Positions 27,472 through 36,558 of a stretch of 64,000 nucleotides of DNA are shown here, one piece after another. A model generated the notes under the pieces. That model worked only from the letters and a program-made list of their open reading frames with translations, was not told the origin of the DNA and ran no database searches. The position numbers and the translations under genes are program-made. Every line of letters begins with the position of its first letter. Positions within the stretch are counted from its first letter, which is position 1. The DNA lies in the NCBI RefSeq assembly GCF_000743525.1, contig NZ_JQGK01000005.1, positions 1-64,000 of the forward strand, given 5' to 3'. The DNA comes from Sulfurospirillum sp. SCADC (lineage in GTDB: Bacteria; Campylobacterota; Campylobacteria; Campylobacterales; Sulfurospirillaceae).

Positions 27472-27810
27472 ATGTCAAAAAAAGCAAAAATCTTATGGAC
27501 AACAGACAACAAAGAGACCGCCTTGCATATGGTTTGTCTTTATGCACACAACGCCATTTTAAAAGGGTGGATGGATGAGGTTGAAGTGTTGGTTTGGGGT
27601 GCTTCTCAACGACTTATTGCCGAAGATTCAGAAGTTCGAGCTAAAGTTGAAGCAATGATAAAAGATGGTGTCAAAGTCGTCGCATGTCTTAAATGTGCTG
27701 ATACAATGGCGATAACTGATCCGTTGCAAACATGCGGTATCGATGTCTTTTACACGGGTGAGCTTTTAAGCGCGTGGATCAATTCAGGCGAAACCATTCT
27801 AAGCATATGA
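27472..27810 (+). CDS. Cytoplasmic DsrE-family protein
   Basis: The 112-residue protein has the compact DsrE fold: 'ILWTTDNKETALHMVCLYAHNA', 'VEVLVWGASQ', and 'KVVACLKCADTMAI' with a Cys-x-x-Cys near where sulfur relay cysteines lie. There is no signal peptide. TTACATGTAAAGG forms the ribosome site. It overlaps the short-chain dehydrogenase by four bases (ATGA). Confidence 0.75.
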   Translation: MSKKAKILWTTDNKETALHMVCLYAHNAILKGWMDEVEVLVWGASQRLIAEDSEVRAKVEAMIKDGVKVVACLKCADTMAITDPLQTCGIDVFYTGELLSAWINSGETILSI

Positions 27811-28637
27811 AAGCACAAACGATTTTGATCACAGGCTGCTCTTCGGGCATTGGGTACACCTGCGCGCATGGGCTTTCAAAACTGGGTTACACCGTTTTTG
27901 CAACGTGTCGTAAAGATGAGGACGTCAAGCGCTTGCAAGCGGAAGGGCTTAATGCGTTTAAGCTCGATCTGTGCGACTCTGGCAGTTTACATGTAGCGAT
28001 TGCGTGGATGATCTCTCAAACGGGTGGGCGCATCGATGTGCTTTTTAATAACGCTGCATACGGGCAACCCGGAGCCGTGGAAGATTTGAAGCGTGACGTG
28101 CTGCGTGAACAGTTTGAAACCAATGTTTTTGGCACCCTTGAGTTGACCAACCTCGTGCTTCCCTATATGCGCAAACAAGGGCACGGGCGCATCATCTACA
28201 ACAGCTCCATCTTGGGTTTGGTCGCGATGGGTTACCGAGGAGCGTACAATGCGTCCAAATTTGCCATCGAAGGACTTGCCGATACGCTCAGACTTGAGCT
28301 TCATGGCAGTGGCATTGACGTTGTTTTAATCGAACCAGGCCCCATCCGAAGCAAATTTCGTAAAAATGCCCTCGCAAAGTTTCGCGCCAACATCGACCAA
28401 GAGCGCTCCGCACACAAAGAGGTGTATACCAAAACCTTAGAGCGCCTTCAAAATAGCGGCGATAGCGCTTTTACCTTGGGGGCTGAGGCAGTTTTAGACG
28501 TGTTGATTCACGCGATTGAAGCCAAAAAACCAAAGTTCCGCTACCCTGTGACGTTCCCCACAAAGCTTTTTGTCTGGCTCAAACGGTTTTTCCCAACGCG
28601 TTGGATGGACACGATTGCCAGAAAAGCGGGAGAGTAA
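27807..28637 (+). CDS. Short-chain dehydrogenase/reductase
   Basis: The 276-residue protein has the NAD(P)-binding 'ITGCSSGIGYTCA', 'NNAAYGQPG', the serine of 'YNSSILG' and the catalytic 'YNASKFA', all key residues of classical SDR enzymes. The start is the ATG overlapping the DsrE-like stop. Longer C-terminal sequence than minimal SDRs suggests a membrane-associated or sterol/retinol-like subgroup. The substrate is unknown. Confidence 0.88.
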   Translation: MKAQTILITGCSSGIGYTCAHGLSKLGYTVFATCRKDEDVKRLQAEGLNAFKLDLCDSGSLHVAIAWMISQTGGRIDVLFNNAAYGQPGAVEDLKRDVLREQFETNVFGTLELTNLVLPYMRKQGHGRIIYNSSILGLVAMGYRGAYNASKFAIEGLADTLRLELHGSGIDVVLIEPGPIRSKFRKNALAKFRANIDQERSAHKEVYTKTLERLQNSGDSAFTLGAEAVLDVLIHAIEAKKPKFRYPVTFPTKLFVWLKRFFPTRWMDTIARKAGE

Positions 28638-28658
28638 AAGCCCAAAAATAAGGCTTTT
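28636..28658. terminator. Terminator between converging genes
   Basis: AAAAGCC pairs with GGCTTTT around a nine-base A-rich loop, overlapping the stop codon of the dehydrogenase. It can act for both strands. Confidence 0.65.
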
Positions 28659-28660
28659 GC

Positions 28661-30799
28661 TCACGTTCTAAATTTATTCAAAATCGCATTAAGTTTTTCG
28701 GTCAAGGCATTGAGATGCTCGCTCGCTCCTGCTATCTCTTCGACACTTCTGGTATTTTGGGTTGAGAGGGTGTTGATCTCTTCGATTTTTGCGACAATGG
28801 CTTCGATTTTCGCTCCGGTTGCGATGTAGTCATTGACCGTTTTATCGTTGAGGTTGGTTGCTATATCCATAATATCAACGGTGGTGTTGATTTTTTTGCC
28901 CACATCTTCTGCGATGAGGGAGAGTTCTTGAACCTCTTTGGAGTTATGATTCATCTGCTCGCTGCTGTCCATAATCGCTTGAACGATCACGTTGATGGTG
29001 GCGTTGATCTCCACCAAACTTTTTTGCGTGCGCTCTGCTAAAGTGCGTACTTCATCGGCAACCACGGCAAATCCGCGTCCATGTTCCCCTGCACGTGCGG
29101 CTTCGATGGCGGCATTGAGCGCTAAAAGATTGGTCTGATCGGCAATGTCGCTGATGACCGTGAGGACATTTTTGACTTGGTCGGCATCTGAGCTGAGCTG
29201 TTGGATTTTATGCGCTAGCTCAAGTTCGGTGTGCGCACTGTTTTGAACGCGAAGTCCTAGTTGTTGGACAAATTTATGGGCGGATTTGAGTTCTTGATTG
29301 GCTTTGATGACCTCTTCTTTACTCTCTTTGGCTTTCACCACCGATGTGCTGATCTCTTGTTGGATCGCGTTGGACATGGTCGTTGTTTGATGAATGATCG
29401 TGGTCGAATCCTCGACGCGTTTGCCGACTTGCAGGGTTGTTGTTGAGAGCTCATGTGCAATGGAGGCATTTTCACTGCTTGTCTCTTTCGCAAGGGCAAT
29501 CGTTGCACGCACTTTTTCGATGAAATTGTTGATCTCTTTGGACGCTCCTCCGATTTCATCGTTATTTTTGATCTCAAGTTGTTTGGTCAGGTCGCCATCG
29601 CCCTCTGCTAGATTGTGCGCGGTAGCTTGCAAGTTGAGAAGGGGCGCTGCGATCAGGCTGGTGATGAGAAAATAGATCGCAATAATCGCAATAAGTGCGA
29701 CAATAGATCCTATGATCACGGTTTCGGCGAGCATGGTATTGATATTAGCAGAAATTTTTTCACCTTGTTTGGCAGTGTGTTCTTCGATGCTATCGATGTA
29801 AACGCCCGAGACAATCGTCCAATCCCACTCTTTAAAGTATTTGGCGTAGGCGAGTTTTGGAGCATCTTTTTTGGTGATGGGGTGCTCCGAATTGTAGATG
29901 ACAAAAACCCCTTCTTTCGGGTTTTTCAATGCCCCCTCAATTAGCTCTTTACGAAACATTTTCCCCTGAGAGTCGGTGCTGTCAAGTTTGATTTCTTTGC
30001 CTTGACGATCTTGCTTTGTAGCATGAAATGCGTACACATAAGTGTTCGTATTGCCTTTTTTGAAACCAAAAAAGTAGCCCTCGTTATCATCCGTGTAGCG
30101 TAGGGTATTGAGAATTTTAATCGCCTCATTTTGGAAATGCGCTTTGATACTAGAGGCATAATCACCTGTGCCGATAACGATGTTTAAAGGTTCATAGTAG
30201 AAATTATACGAGAGTTTGGACTCATCTTGTTTGGTAATGGGATGCGGCCAAATGAACTTGGTAACACCCGTTCCCTCTTTAGCAGCTTTGAGGAGGTCTT
30301 TGATAACAAAGTTTCCCTCTTTGTCTTTCATGTCGATCAGATTTTTACCGACCAGTGCTTTGTTGATAGGATGAACGACATTGATACCTTCCATGTCATA
30401 GGCATAAAAGTACCCCACATCGTTGTTGTAGCGGTAGCCATTAATCAGTGCTAAAAGCATCGTTTGCAGTTCATCTTTGGAGAGTTTGTCTTTGTTGTTT
30501 GTATAGATGTCATCCAGCGTTTTTTTTAGAATCATCGCATCGGCTTTAATCTTTTGCGCGATGTTGGACTCCGAAGAAGAGGCTTCATAAAAGGAGGCAA
30601 TCGCCTTTTCCGCCATCGTCGTAAAGGCTTTGAGCTCATTTTTATTGATCTCTAAAATGAGTTCGCCCTCATCCTTGGTTTGGGTTTGCCCGAGTTGCTG
30701 TGATTTGTAAACGACCACCACCAACGAGATGGATGCTACGAAGACAATTGAAACCATAAAGACAATCAAAGCCTTAATTTTAATACTCAAGGCACGCAT
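28661..30799 (-). CDS. Methyl-accepting chemotaxis protein with double Cache sensor
   Basis: The 712-residue receptor has an N-terminal membrane helix (about 8-28), a periplasmic region with two related Cache units ('[19 protein letters not shown]' near 125 and '[19 protein letters not shown]' near 240, each followed by 'W-x-x-x-x-G-x-Y'), a second helix near 360-385, HAMP, and a signalling domain with '[27 protein letters not shown]'. Such sensors bind small organic ligands. It is intact, unlike the receptor gene at 17963. Confidence 0.93.
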   Translation of the reverse strand: MRALSIKIKALIVFMVSIVFVASISLVVVVYKSQQLGQTQTKDEGELILEINKNELKAFTTMAEKAIASFYEASSSESNIAQKIKADAMILKKTLDDIYTNNKDKLSKDELQTMLLALINGYRYNNDVGYFYAYDMEGINVVHPINKALVGKNLIDMKDKEGNFVIKDLLKAAKEGTGVTKFIWPHPITKQDESKLSYNFYYEPLNIVIGTGDYASSIKAHFQNEAIKILNTLRYTDDNEGYFFGFKKGNTNTYVYAFHATKQDRQGKEIKLDSTDSQGKMFRKELIEGALKNPKEGVFVIYNSEHPITKKDAPKLAYAKYFKEWDWTIVSGVYIDSIEEHTAKQGEKISANINTMLAETVIIGSIVALIAIIAIYFLITSLIAAPLLNLQATAHNLAEGDGDLTKQLEIKNNDEIGGASKEINNFIEKVRATIALAKETSSENASIAHELSTTTLQVGKRVEDSTTIIHQTTTMSNAIQQEISTSVVKAKESKEEVIKANQELKSAHKFVQQLGLRVQNSAHTELELAHKIQQLSSDADQVKNVLTVISDIADQTNLLALNAAIEAARAGEHGRGFAVVADEVRTLAERTQKSLVEINATINVIVQAIMDSSEQMNHNSKEVQELSLIAEDVGKKINTTVDIMDIATNLNDKTVNDYIATGAKIEAIVAKIEEINTLSTQNTRSVEEIAGASEHLNALTEKLNAILNKFRT

Positions 30800-30930
30800 A
30801 GATTCTCCTTGTATTTTGCTCTAACTCCTAATAATATCGTAACTTTTGAGGAATTGGTTCATGGTAGGATAATATTAAGATTATTAAGAGGAAAAATGCT
30901 ACATTTCATCTGTCATTTTGGGAGAAAAAC

Positions 30931-32076
30931 ATGGTCAAAATCAGTAAAATAGAGACAATCATCAAACAGATTCACACCCCTGCGTATGTCTGTGAAGAGG
31001 CACTTTTAGAGGCAAATTTAAAGCTGCTTAAAGAGGTGAGTGAACGCTCAGGTGCAACGGTTTTACTCGCACTCAAAGGCTTTGCTTTTAAAGCGCTTGC
31101 GCCACTTGTCGACACATACCTCAGTGGTTGTACGTGCAGTGGACTCCATGAAGCGAAGTTTGCGAAAGAGTACTTTAAAGGTACGATTCATACCTATTCG
31201 CCTGCGTACAAAGAAGAGGATATTGACGAAGTCATTGCGCTTAGCGACCATCTTATTTTTAACTCGTTTAACCAATGGGAAAAATACAAAGCAAAAGCAG
31301 TCGGCAAAACCAGTTGTGGACTGCGTCTCAACCCTGAAGTCTCGTCTAGTCCTGTGGATCTTTACAACCCATGTGGGCTTTACAGTCGCCTTGGCATCAC
31401 CAAAGAAAACATGCAAAATGATAAACTGGAAGGCATTGAAGGGCTTCATTTTCACGCACTTTGCGAACAAGATGCAAGTGCGCTTGAAGCGGTTTTAGAA
31501 GGGTTTGAAGCGCGTTTTGGAGATTTGATACCCCAAATGAAATGGGTCAATTTTGGAGGAGGGCATCACATCACGCGCGAGGATTACGACGTGGAAAAAC
31601 TCATCCGGCTCATTAAAGATTTTCGTGCGAAATATAACAGTATCAACGTTTATTTGGAACCCGGAGAAGCGGTAGGTTGGCAAACAGGTCCATTGGTGGC
31701 AAGTGTGCTTGACATCGTTCACAACGGCATCGACATCGCTATTTTAGACATCTCCGCCGAAGCGCATATGCCTGACACGCTTGCCATGCCGTATCGTGCG
31801 GCGATCCGAAGAGCGGGAGAAGTGGGTGAAAAACCTTACCTGTACCGCCTTGGAGGTCCAACATGCTTGGCAGGCGACATCATGGGCGATTACAGTTTTG
31901 ATGCGCCACTGAAGATTGGTGACAAGCTCATTTTTGAAGATATGATCCACTATACCATCGTGAAAAACACCACGTTTAACGGCGTCAAACTCCCAGATTT
32001 AGCCGTGCTTCACAAAGACGGACGTTACGAAGTGACCAGTCAATTCGGGTATGACGAGTACAAAAGGCGCAACTAA
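30931..32076 (+). CDS. nspC: Carboxynorspermidine decarboxylase
   Basis: NspC decarboxylates carboxynorspermidine or carboxyspermidine to the final triamine. The 381-residue PLP enzyme of the alanine racemase fold has the lysine in 'LLALKGFAFK', 'INFGGGHH'-like 'WVNFGGGHHI', 'LEPGEAVGW' and the second-subunit cysteine in 'GGPTCLAGD'. GGGAG precedes the start. Together with the synthase at 26185 it gives the complete route from aspartate semialdehyde and a diamine. Confidence 0.93.
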   Translation: MVKISKIETIIKQIHTPAYVCEEALLEANLKLLKEVSERSGATVLLALKGFAFKALAPLVDTYLSGCTCSGLHEAKFAKEYFKGTIHTYSPAYKEEDIDEVIALSDHLIFNSFNQWEKYKAKAVGKTSCGLRLNPEVSSSPVDLYNPCGLYSRLGITKENMQNDKLEGIEGLHFHALCEQDASALEAVLEGFEARFGDLIPQMKWVNFGGGHHITREDYDVEKLIRLIKDFRAKYNSINVYLEPGEAVGWQTGPLVASVLDIVHNGIDIAILDISAEAHMPDTLAMPYRAAIRRAGEVGEKPYLYRLGGPTCLAGDIMGDYSFDAPLKIGDKLIFEDMIHYTIVKNTTFNGVKLPDLAVLHKDGRYEVTSQFGYDEYKRRN

Positions 32077-32086
32077 AAATCTTTAC

Positions 32087-32124
32087 ATGTAAAAGAGGAA
32101 GTCTTTAGACTTCCTCTTTTACAT
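32087..32124 (+). terminator. Strong terminator after nspC
   Basis: A 17-base-pair stem (32087-32103 with 32108-32124) and TTTA loop follow nspC. The outer part of the stem uses half of the TTACATGTAA copy at 32083, so the palindrome contributes directly to the hairpin. Confidence 0.75.
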
Positions 32125-32184
32125 CCTAACAAAATCCTTATCTTTTAACCCCAAATAAAGATATTTTCCTCTTGTTATCTGTCC

Positions 32185-32190
32185 TATAAT
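32185..32190 (+). promoter_or_regulatory. -10 element of the kdp operon
   Basis: TATAAT lies 27 bases before the kdpA start, with no clear -35. KdpE would be expected to bind just upstream. Confidence 0.5.
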
Positions 32191-32216
32191 TTCCTAAATA
32201 ACGAAAAAGGAAAACA

Positions 32217-33914
32217 ATGGTTGCAGATATAACCCTTTTTATCAGCTTTTTGATCTTGCTCATAGGAGTGGCAAAAGCGTACAGTGGGTTTTTTACCAAA
32301 GTGTTGGTGGGGGAGAAAAATGTTTTAACCCCCATCCTTGCGCCGCTAGAAAATAGCTTTTATCGCTTGTGCGGCATCAATCCTCATCTTGAGATGAACT
32401 GGAAAAAATACGCTTTAGCACTCATGCTTTTTAACGGTGTGGGCATCGTACTTGTGCTGGTAGTGCTTCTGTCACAGCATCTTTTACCGCTTAATCCCCA
32501 AGGCTTACCCGCTTTGCCCTTTGAGTTAGCGTTCAATACGGCGGTGAGTTTTGTGACCAATACCAATTGGCAAAATTACAGTGGTGAGAGCACGATGAGT
32601 TATTTCTCTCAGATGTTCGTGCTCAGCGTGCAAAACTTTCTCTCCGCTTCAACAGGCATTGCGGTCGCCGTGGCTTTCATGCGAGGCATCATCTCTAAAG
32701 AGAGCGAGTCCATCGGCAATTTCTGGGGAGATATGGTACGCATAACGTTGTATGTTTTGCTTCCGCTCTCTTTGGTGTATGCGCTCTTTTTGATCTCTCA
32801 AGGCGTCATTCAAAACTTTTCCCCTTATATCAGTGCAGTGAGCCTCGAAGGAGCCAATCAGAGCATCCCGATGGGACCTGTAGCTTCACAAGAGGCAATT
32901 AAGATGTTAGGAACCAATGGTGGTGGCTTTTTCAATGCTAACTCCGCACACCCTTTTGAAAACCCAACGCCCCTTTCTAACTTTGTGCAGGTCTTCTCCA
33001 TCCTCTTCTTACCCATCTCGTTGCTTTTCGTCTATGGAAAAATGAGCCAAAAAAGCGGTGAGGGACGTTCTATCTTAATTGCGATGGTTGTGCTTTTTGT
33101 GTTGATGTTAGGCTCGCATTACACTTCTGAAAAATTTGGCAATCCTGAAATTTCGGGCATTGTTGGAGAGAGTGCGATGGAAGGCAAAGAGGTGCGTTTT
33201 GGTATCGCCTCAACCTCTTTATTTTCAGTAGCCACAACGGCAGCATCGTGTGGTGCGGTCAATGGTATGCACGATAGCCTCACTCCACTCGCAGGTATGG
33301 TGGCTCTGGTGCAGATGATGCTCGGTGAGATTGTCATCGGCGGTGTGGGTGCTGGATTTTACGGCATGATGGCGTATGTCATTTTAAGTGTGTTTATCGC
33401 AGGACTGATGATAGGACGAACCCCTGAGTATATGGGCAAAAAGATTGAAGCCAAGGAGATGACCTATACCGTCATAGCCGTGTTGCTTCCGGGTCTGTGC
33501 ATCCTTCTTTTTACAGGATTATCGCTTTTAATCCCTGATGCCACCAGCTCCATCTCCAACCCAGGACCGCATGGTCTTTCTCAAGTGCTCTACGCCTTTA
33601 GCTCAGCCAGTGGAAACAACGGTAGTGCTTTTGCAGGACTCAGTGGTAATACACTTTACTATAACTATGCACTGGCTTTTTGTATGTTTGTGGGACGTTT
33701 TGGTGTGATTATCCCGATGCTGGCGATTGCAGGAAGTTTGGCACGAAAGAAAGTGGTTCCGTTTGGTAAAGGTACACTCAATACCCAAAGTACACTTTTT
33801 ATCACCCTTTTGGTAGCAACCATTGTGTTAACGGGAGCACTTACGTTCTTCCCTTCACTGGCACTTGGCCCTGTGATTGAGCATTTGATGATGCTTGAAC
33901 GCGTCTCTTTTTAA
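32217..33914 (+). CDS. kdpA: Potassium-transporting ATPase subunit A
   Basis: KdpA is the channel-like subunit that selects K+ in the high-affinity Kdp pump. The 565-residue membrane protein has the four filter-like loops, with 'NTNWQNYSGE', 'LGTNGGGFFNANSAHPFENP', 'CGAVNGMHDSLTPLAG' and 'SASGNNGSAFAG'. It heads kdpABCDE. No kdpF is visible in the 90 bases upstream. Confidence 0.96.
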   Translation: MVADITLFISFLILLIGVAKAYSGFFTKVLVGEKNVLTPILAPLENSFYRLCGINPHLEMNWKKYALALMLFNGVGIVLVLVVLLSQHLLPLNPQGLPALPFELAFNTAVSFVTNTNWQNYSGESTMSYFSQMFVLSVQNFLSASTGIAVAVAFMRGIISKESESIGNFWGDMVRITLYVLLPLSLVYALFLISQGVIQNFSPYISAVSLEGANQSIPMGPVASQEAIKMLGTNGGGFFNANSAHPFENPTPLSNFVQVFSILFLPISLLFVYGKMSQKSGEGRSILIAMVVLFVLMLGSHYTSEKFGNPEISGIVGESAMEGKEVRFGIASTSLFSVATTAASCGAVNGMHDSLTPLAGMVALVQMMLGEIVIGGVGAGFYGMMAYVILSVFIAGLMIGRTPEYMGKKIEAKEMTYTVIAVLLPGLCILLFTGLSLLIPDATSSISNPGPHGLSQVLYAFSSASGNNGSAFAGLSGNTLYYNYALAFCMFVGRFGVIIPMLAIAGSLARKKVVPFGKGTLNTQSTLFITLLVATIVLTGALTFFPSLALGPVIEHLMMLERVSF

Positions 33915-33917
33915 GGA

Positions 33918-35960
33918 ATGAACATGAAAAAACAACAAAATTCTAGCTATAACCAAGCGATTATCAACGATGCGCTCAAAGGGTGCGTTAGCAAATTAAC
34001 ACCCAAAGAACAGCTCAAAAATCCGATCATTTTTGTGGTCTATTTGGGTACGTTTATCACCGGTTTTATATGGCTTTATGAGAGCAGTCGTGGCAACATT
34101 TCTCTTTTTGGATTTGAATTTTGGGTCTTTGCATGGCTCTTTTTTACGGTTCTCTTCGCCAATTTTGCAGAAGCATTGGCTGAGGGCAGGGGTAAAGCGC
34201 AAGCCAGTGCATTACGTTCGGGTAAAAAAAGTAGCAGTGCCAATAAGTTAAGTGAGGATGGTAGCCTTTTAAAAGTGAGCTCTGAGAGCCTGAGAGTAGG
34301 CGATGTGGTCGTTGTCAGTGCAGGCGAAGTGATTCCCAGCGATGGCGAGGTCATTAAGGGCATTGCGAGCATTGATGAGAGCGCCATTACAGGCGAATCT
34401 GCGCCCGTCATCCGTGAATCAGGAGGGGACCGCAACTCGGTTACAGGCGGTACGCTTGTTTTAAGTGATGAGATTACGATCAAGATCACGAAAAATCCTG
34501 GTGAAACCTTTTTGGACCGTATGATTAGCCTGATCGAAGGGGCTAAAAGGCAAAAAAGTCCGAATGAAATTGCGCTCTCCATCTTGTTGATGGGCTTGAC
34601 CGCCATTTTCATTGTGGTGACGTTGACACTTAAGCCAATGGCTTTACATGTAAACGCAGATATATCTGTTGTCTCGCTGATTGCGCTTTTGGTCTGTTTG
34701 ATTCCGACAACCATTGGTGGGCTTTTAAGTGCCATTGGTATTGCAGGGATGGACAGACTGCTTAAAAAGAATGTGTTGGCGATGAGCGGTAAAGCCATAG
34801 AAGCTGCGGGCGATGTTAATGTGTTATTACTCGATAAAACAGGCACGATCACTTTTGGTAATCGCATGGCGAGTGTTTTTCTCCCCATTGACACCAAAGA
34901 GCTTGATAATTTAGCCTATGCGGCGTTGTTAACATCGCTGAGTGATGACACTCCTGAGGGAAAAAGTACGGTTACGTTTGCACAAAATACGTATGGATCT
35001 AAAGAACCAGCCAATCTTGAAAGTGCCACGTTTATCCCTTTTAGTGCCTATACGAGGATGAGTGGGCTTGACTTGGATGGTAAGGAGTATCGCAAAGGGG
35101 CGGTGGATGCCATCGAAAAATTTGTCACCGCAAAGGGTGGGAAGTTCCCCAAAGAGGCTCATGATATATGCGCTCAAATTGGTAAAAAAGGTGGCACACC
35201 TTTAGTCGTATGTATTGGAAATCATGTTTTAGGCGTGATTCACCTCAAAGACATCATCAAGCCTTCTATCAAAGAGAAATTTGCTGAGTTTAGAGGTATG
35301 GGCATTAAAACCGTGATGATTACGGGAGACAATCCGATCACGGCTGCTGCCATTGCCGCCGAAGCGGGTGTGGATGACTTTGTCGCCGAAGCAACGCCTG
35401 ATACGAAAATAGCGCTTATTCGCAACTATCAAAAAGAGGGCTTTACGGTGGCAATGACGGGAGATGGTACCAACGACGCGCCTGCTCTTGCGCAAGCGGA
35501 TGTGGGACTGGCGATGAATAGTGGAACCCAAGCAGCTAAAGAGGCGGCGAATATGGTGGATATGGACAGTTCACCTACCAAACTGATTGAAGTGGTTGAG
35601 ACGGGTAAAGAGCTTTTGATGACCAGAGGTGCGCTAACGACTTTTAGTTTAGCCAATGACATTGCTAAATACTTTGCGATCATCCCAGCTCTCTTTGTGG
35701 TAGCGTTTCCGCAGATGGAAGTGCTTAACATCATGCACCTCTCATCACCTCAGAGTGCTATTTTATCGGCGGTTATTTTTAATGCGTTGATTATCATCGC
35801 ACTGATTCCTCTGGCAATTTCAGGGGTTGGGTATAAAGCCTTGGGCGCGGACGTGGTGCTAGGAAAAAACTTAGTTATCTATGGACTTGGCGGTATTATC
35901 GTTCCTTTTGTAGGGATAAAACTGCTGGATATGTTGCTTGCAACATTGCATCTTTTGTAA
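33918..35960 (+). CDS. kdpB: Potassium-transporting ATPase subunit B
   Basis: KdpB is the P-type ATPase subunit that powers the pump. The 680-residue protein has 'ITGESAPV', the phosphorylated aspartate in 'LLDKTGTIT' at about residue 305, and '[18 protein letters not shown]'. It starts three bases after kdpA ends. A TTACATGTAA copy is read as 'ALHVNA' in a loop between membrane helices. Confidence 0.96.
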   Translation: MNMKKQQNSSYNQAIINDALKGCVSKLTPKEQLKNPIIFVVYLGTFITGFIWLYESSRGNISLFGFEFWVFAWLFFTVLFANFAEALAEGRGKAQASALRSGKKSSSANKLSEDGSLLKVSSESLRVGDVVVVSAGEVIPSDGEVIKGIASIDESAITGESAPVIRESGGDRNSVTGGTLVLSDEITIKITKNPGETFLDRMISLIEGAKRQKSPNEIALSILLMGLTAIFIVVTLTLKPMALHVNADISVVSLIALLVCLIPTTIGGLLSAIGIAGMDRLLKKNVLAMSGKAIEAAGDVNVLLLDKTGTITFGNRMASVFLPIDTKELDNLAYAALLTSLSDDTPEGKSTVTFAQNTYGSKEPANLESATFIPFSAYTRMSGLDLDGKEYRKGAVDAIEKFVTAKGGKFPKEAHDICAQIGKKGGTPLVVCIGNHVLGVIHLKDIIKPSIKEKFAEFRGMGIKTVMITGDNPITAAAIAAEAGVDDFVAEATPDTKIALIRNYQKEGFTVAMTGDGTNDAPALAQADVGLAMNSGTQAAKEAANMVDMDSSPTKLIEVVETGKELLMTRGALTTFSLANDIAKYFAIIPALFVVAFPQMEVLNIMHLSSPQSAILSAVIFNALIIIALIPLAISGVGYKALGADVVLGKNLVIYGLGGIIVPFVGIKLLDMLLATLHLL

Positions 35961-35970
35961 AAGGAAGCGT

Positions 35971-36558
35971 ATGAAAACACTATTTCAATCGATTAAATTA
36001 CTTTTAGTCATGACATTTTTACTTGGAGGTGTTTATCCTCTGGCGGTTACCAATTTAGGGGCATGGGTTTTTCCAACACAGAGTTCGGGGCTTTTACTGA
36101 AAGAACATGGAACGGTTATAGGCTCAGAACTGATCGGACAAAATTTTTCAAAAGTGGGTTATTTTATTGCTCGACCCTCGGCTGCAGGGGAGGATGGTTA
36201 CGATGCACTCTCCTCAAGTGGGAGCAATTTAGCACCGACAAACAAGCTTTTGTTGGATAGAATAGAAGTCCGTAAAGAAGCTTTACATGTAAGGTTTGGT
36301 GAGGGTGAAATTCCTAGTGATTTGGTCATGACCTCAGGCAGTGGACTTGACCCGCATATCTCCAAATTAGCAGCCCTTTATCAGGTGAAAACCATCGCCA
36401 AAGAGCGCCATGTCGATGAAGTTCAAATGCTTGAGCTTGTCAATCAGCACATTGAAAAAAAGTTTTTGGGTTTTATAGGCGAGGAGAGGGTGAATGTCCT
36501 TCTTTTAAATCGTGCGTTAGATAAACACTTTGGAGTTTTAAATCCTCAACATGAATGA
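35971..36558 (+). CDS. kdpC: Potassium-transporting ATPase subunit C
   Basis: KdpC stabilises the KdpAB pump at the membrane. The 195-residue protein has one N-terminal membrane helix ('LLLVMTFLLGGVYPLAV') and a periplasmic part with 'GQNFSKVGYFIARPSAAG' and 'TSGSGLDPHIS', family hallmarks. ATG at 35971 follows AAGGAAG. It overlaps kdpD by eight bases. One TTACATGTAA is read as 'ALHVRF'. Confidence 0.95.
   Translation: MKTLFQSIKLLLVMTFLLGGVYPLAVTNLGAWVFPTQSSGLLLKEHGTVIGSELIGQNFSKVGYFIARPSAAGEDGYDALSSSGSNLAPTNKLLLDRIEVRKEALHVRFGEGEIPSDLVMTSGSGLDPHISKLAALYQVKTIAKERHVDEVQMLELVNQHIEKKFLGFIGEERVNVLLLNRALDKHFGVLNPQHE

Noticed and set aside
32125-32216. kdpF
   Set aside because: No short hydrophobic frame with a ribosome site exists before kdpA.
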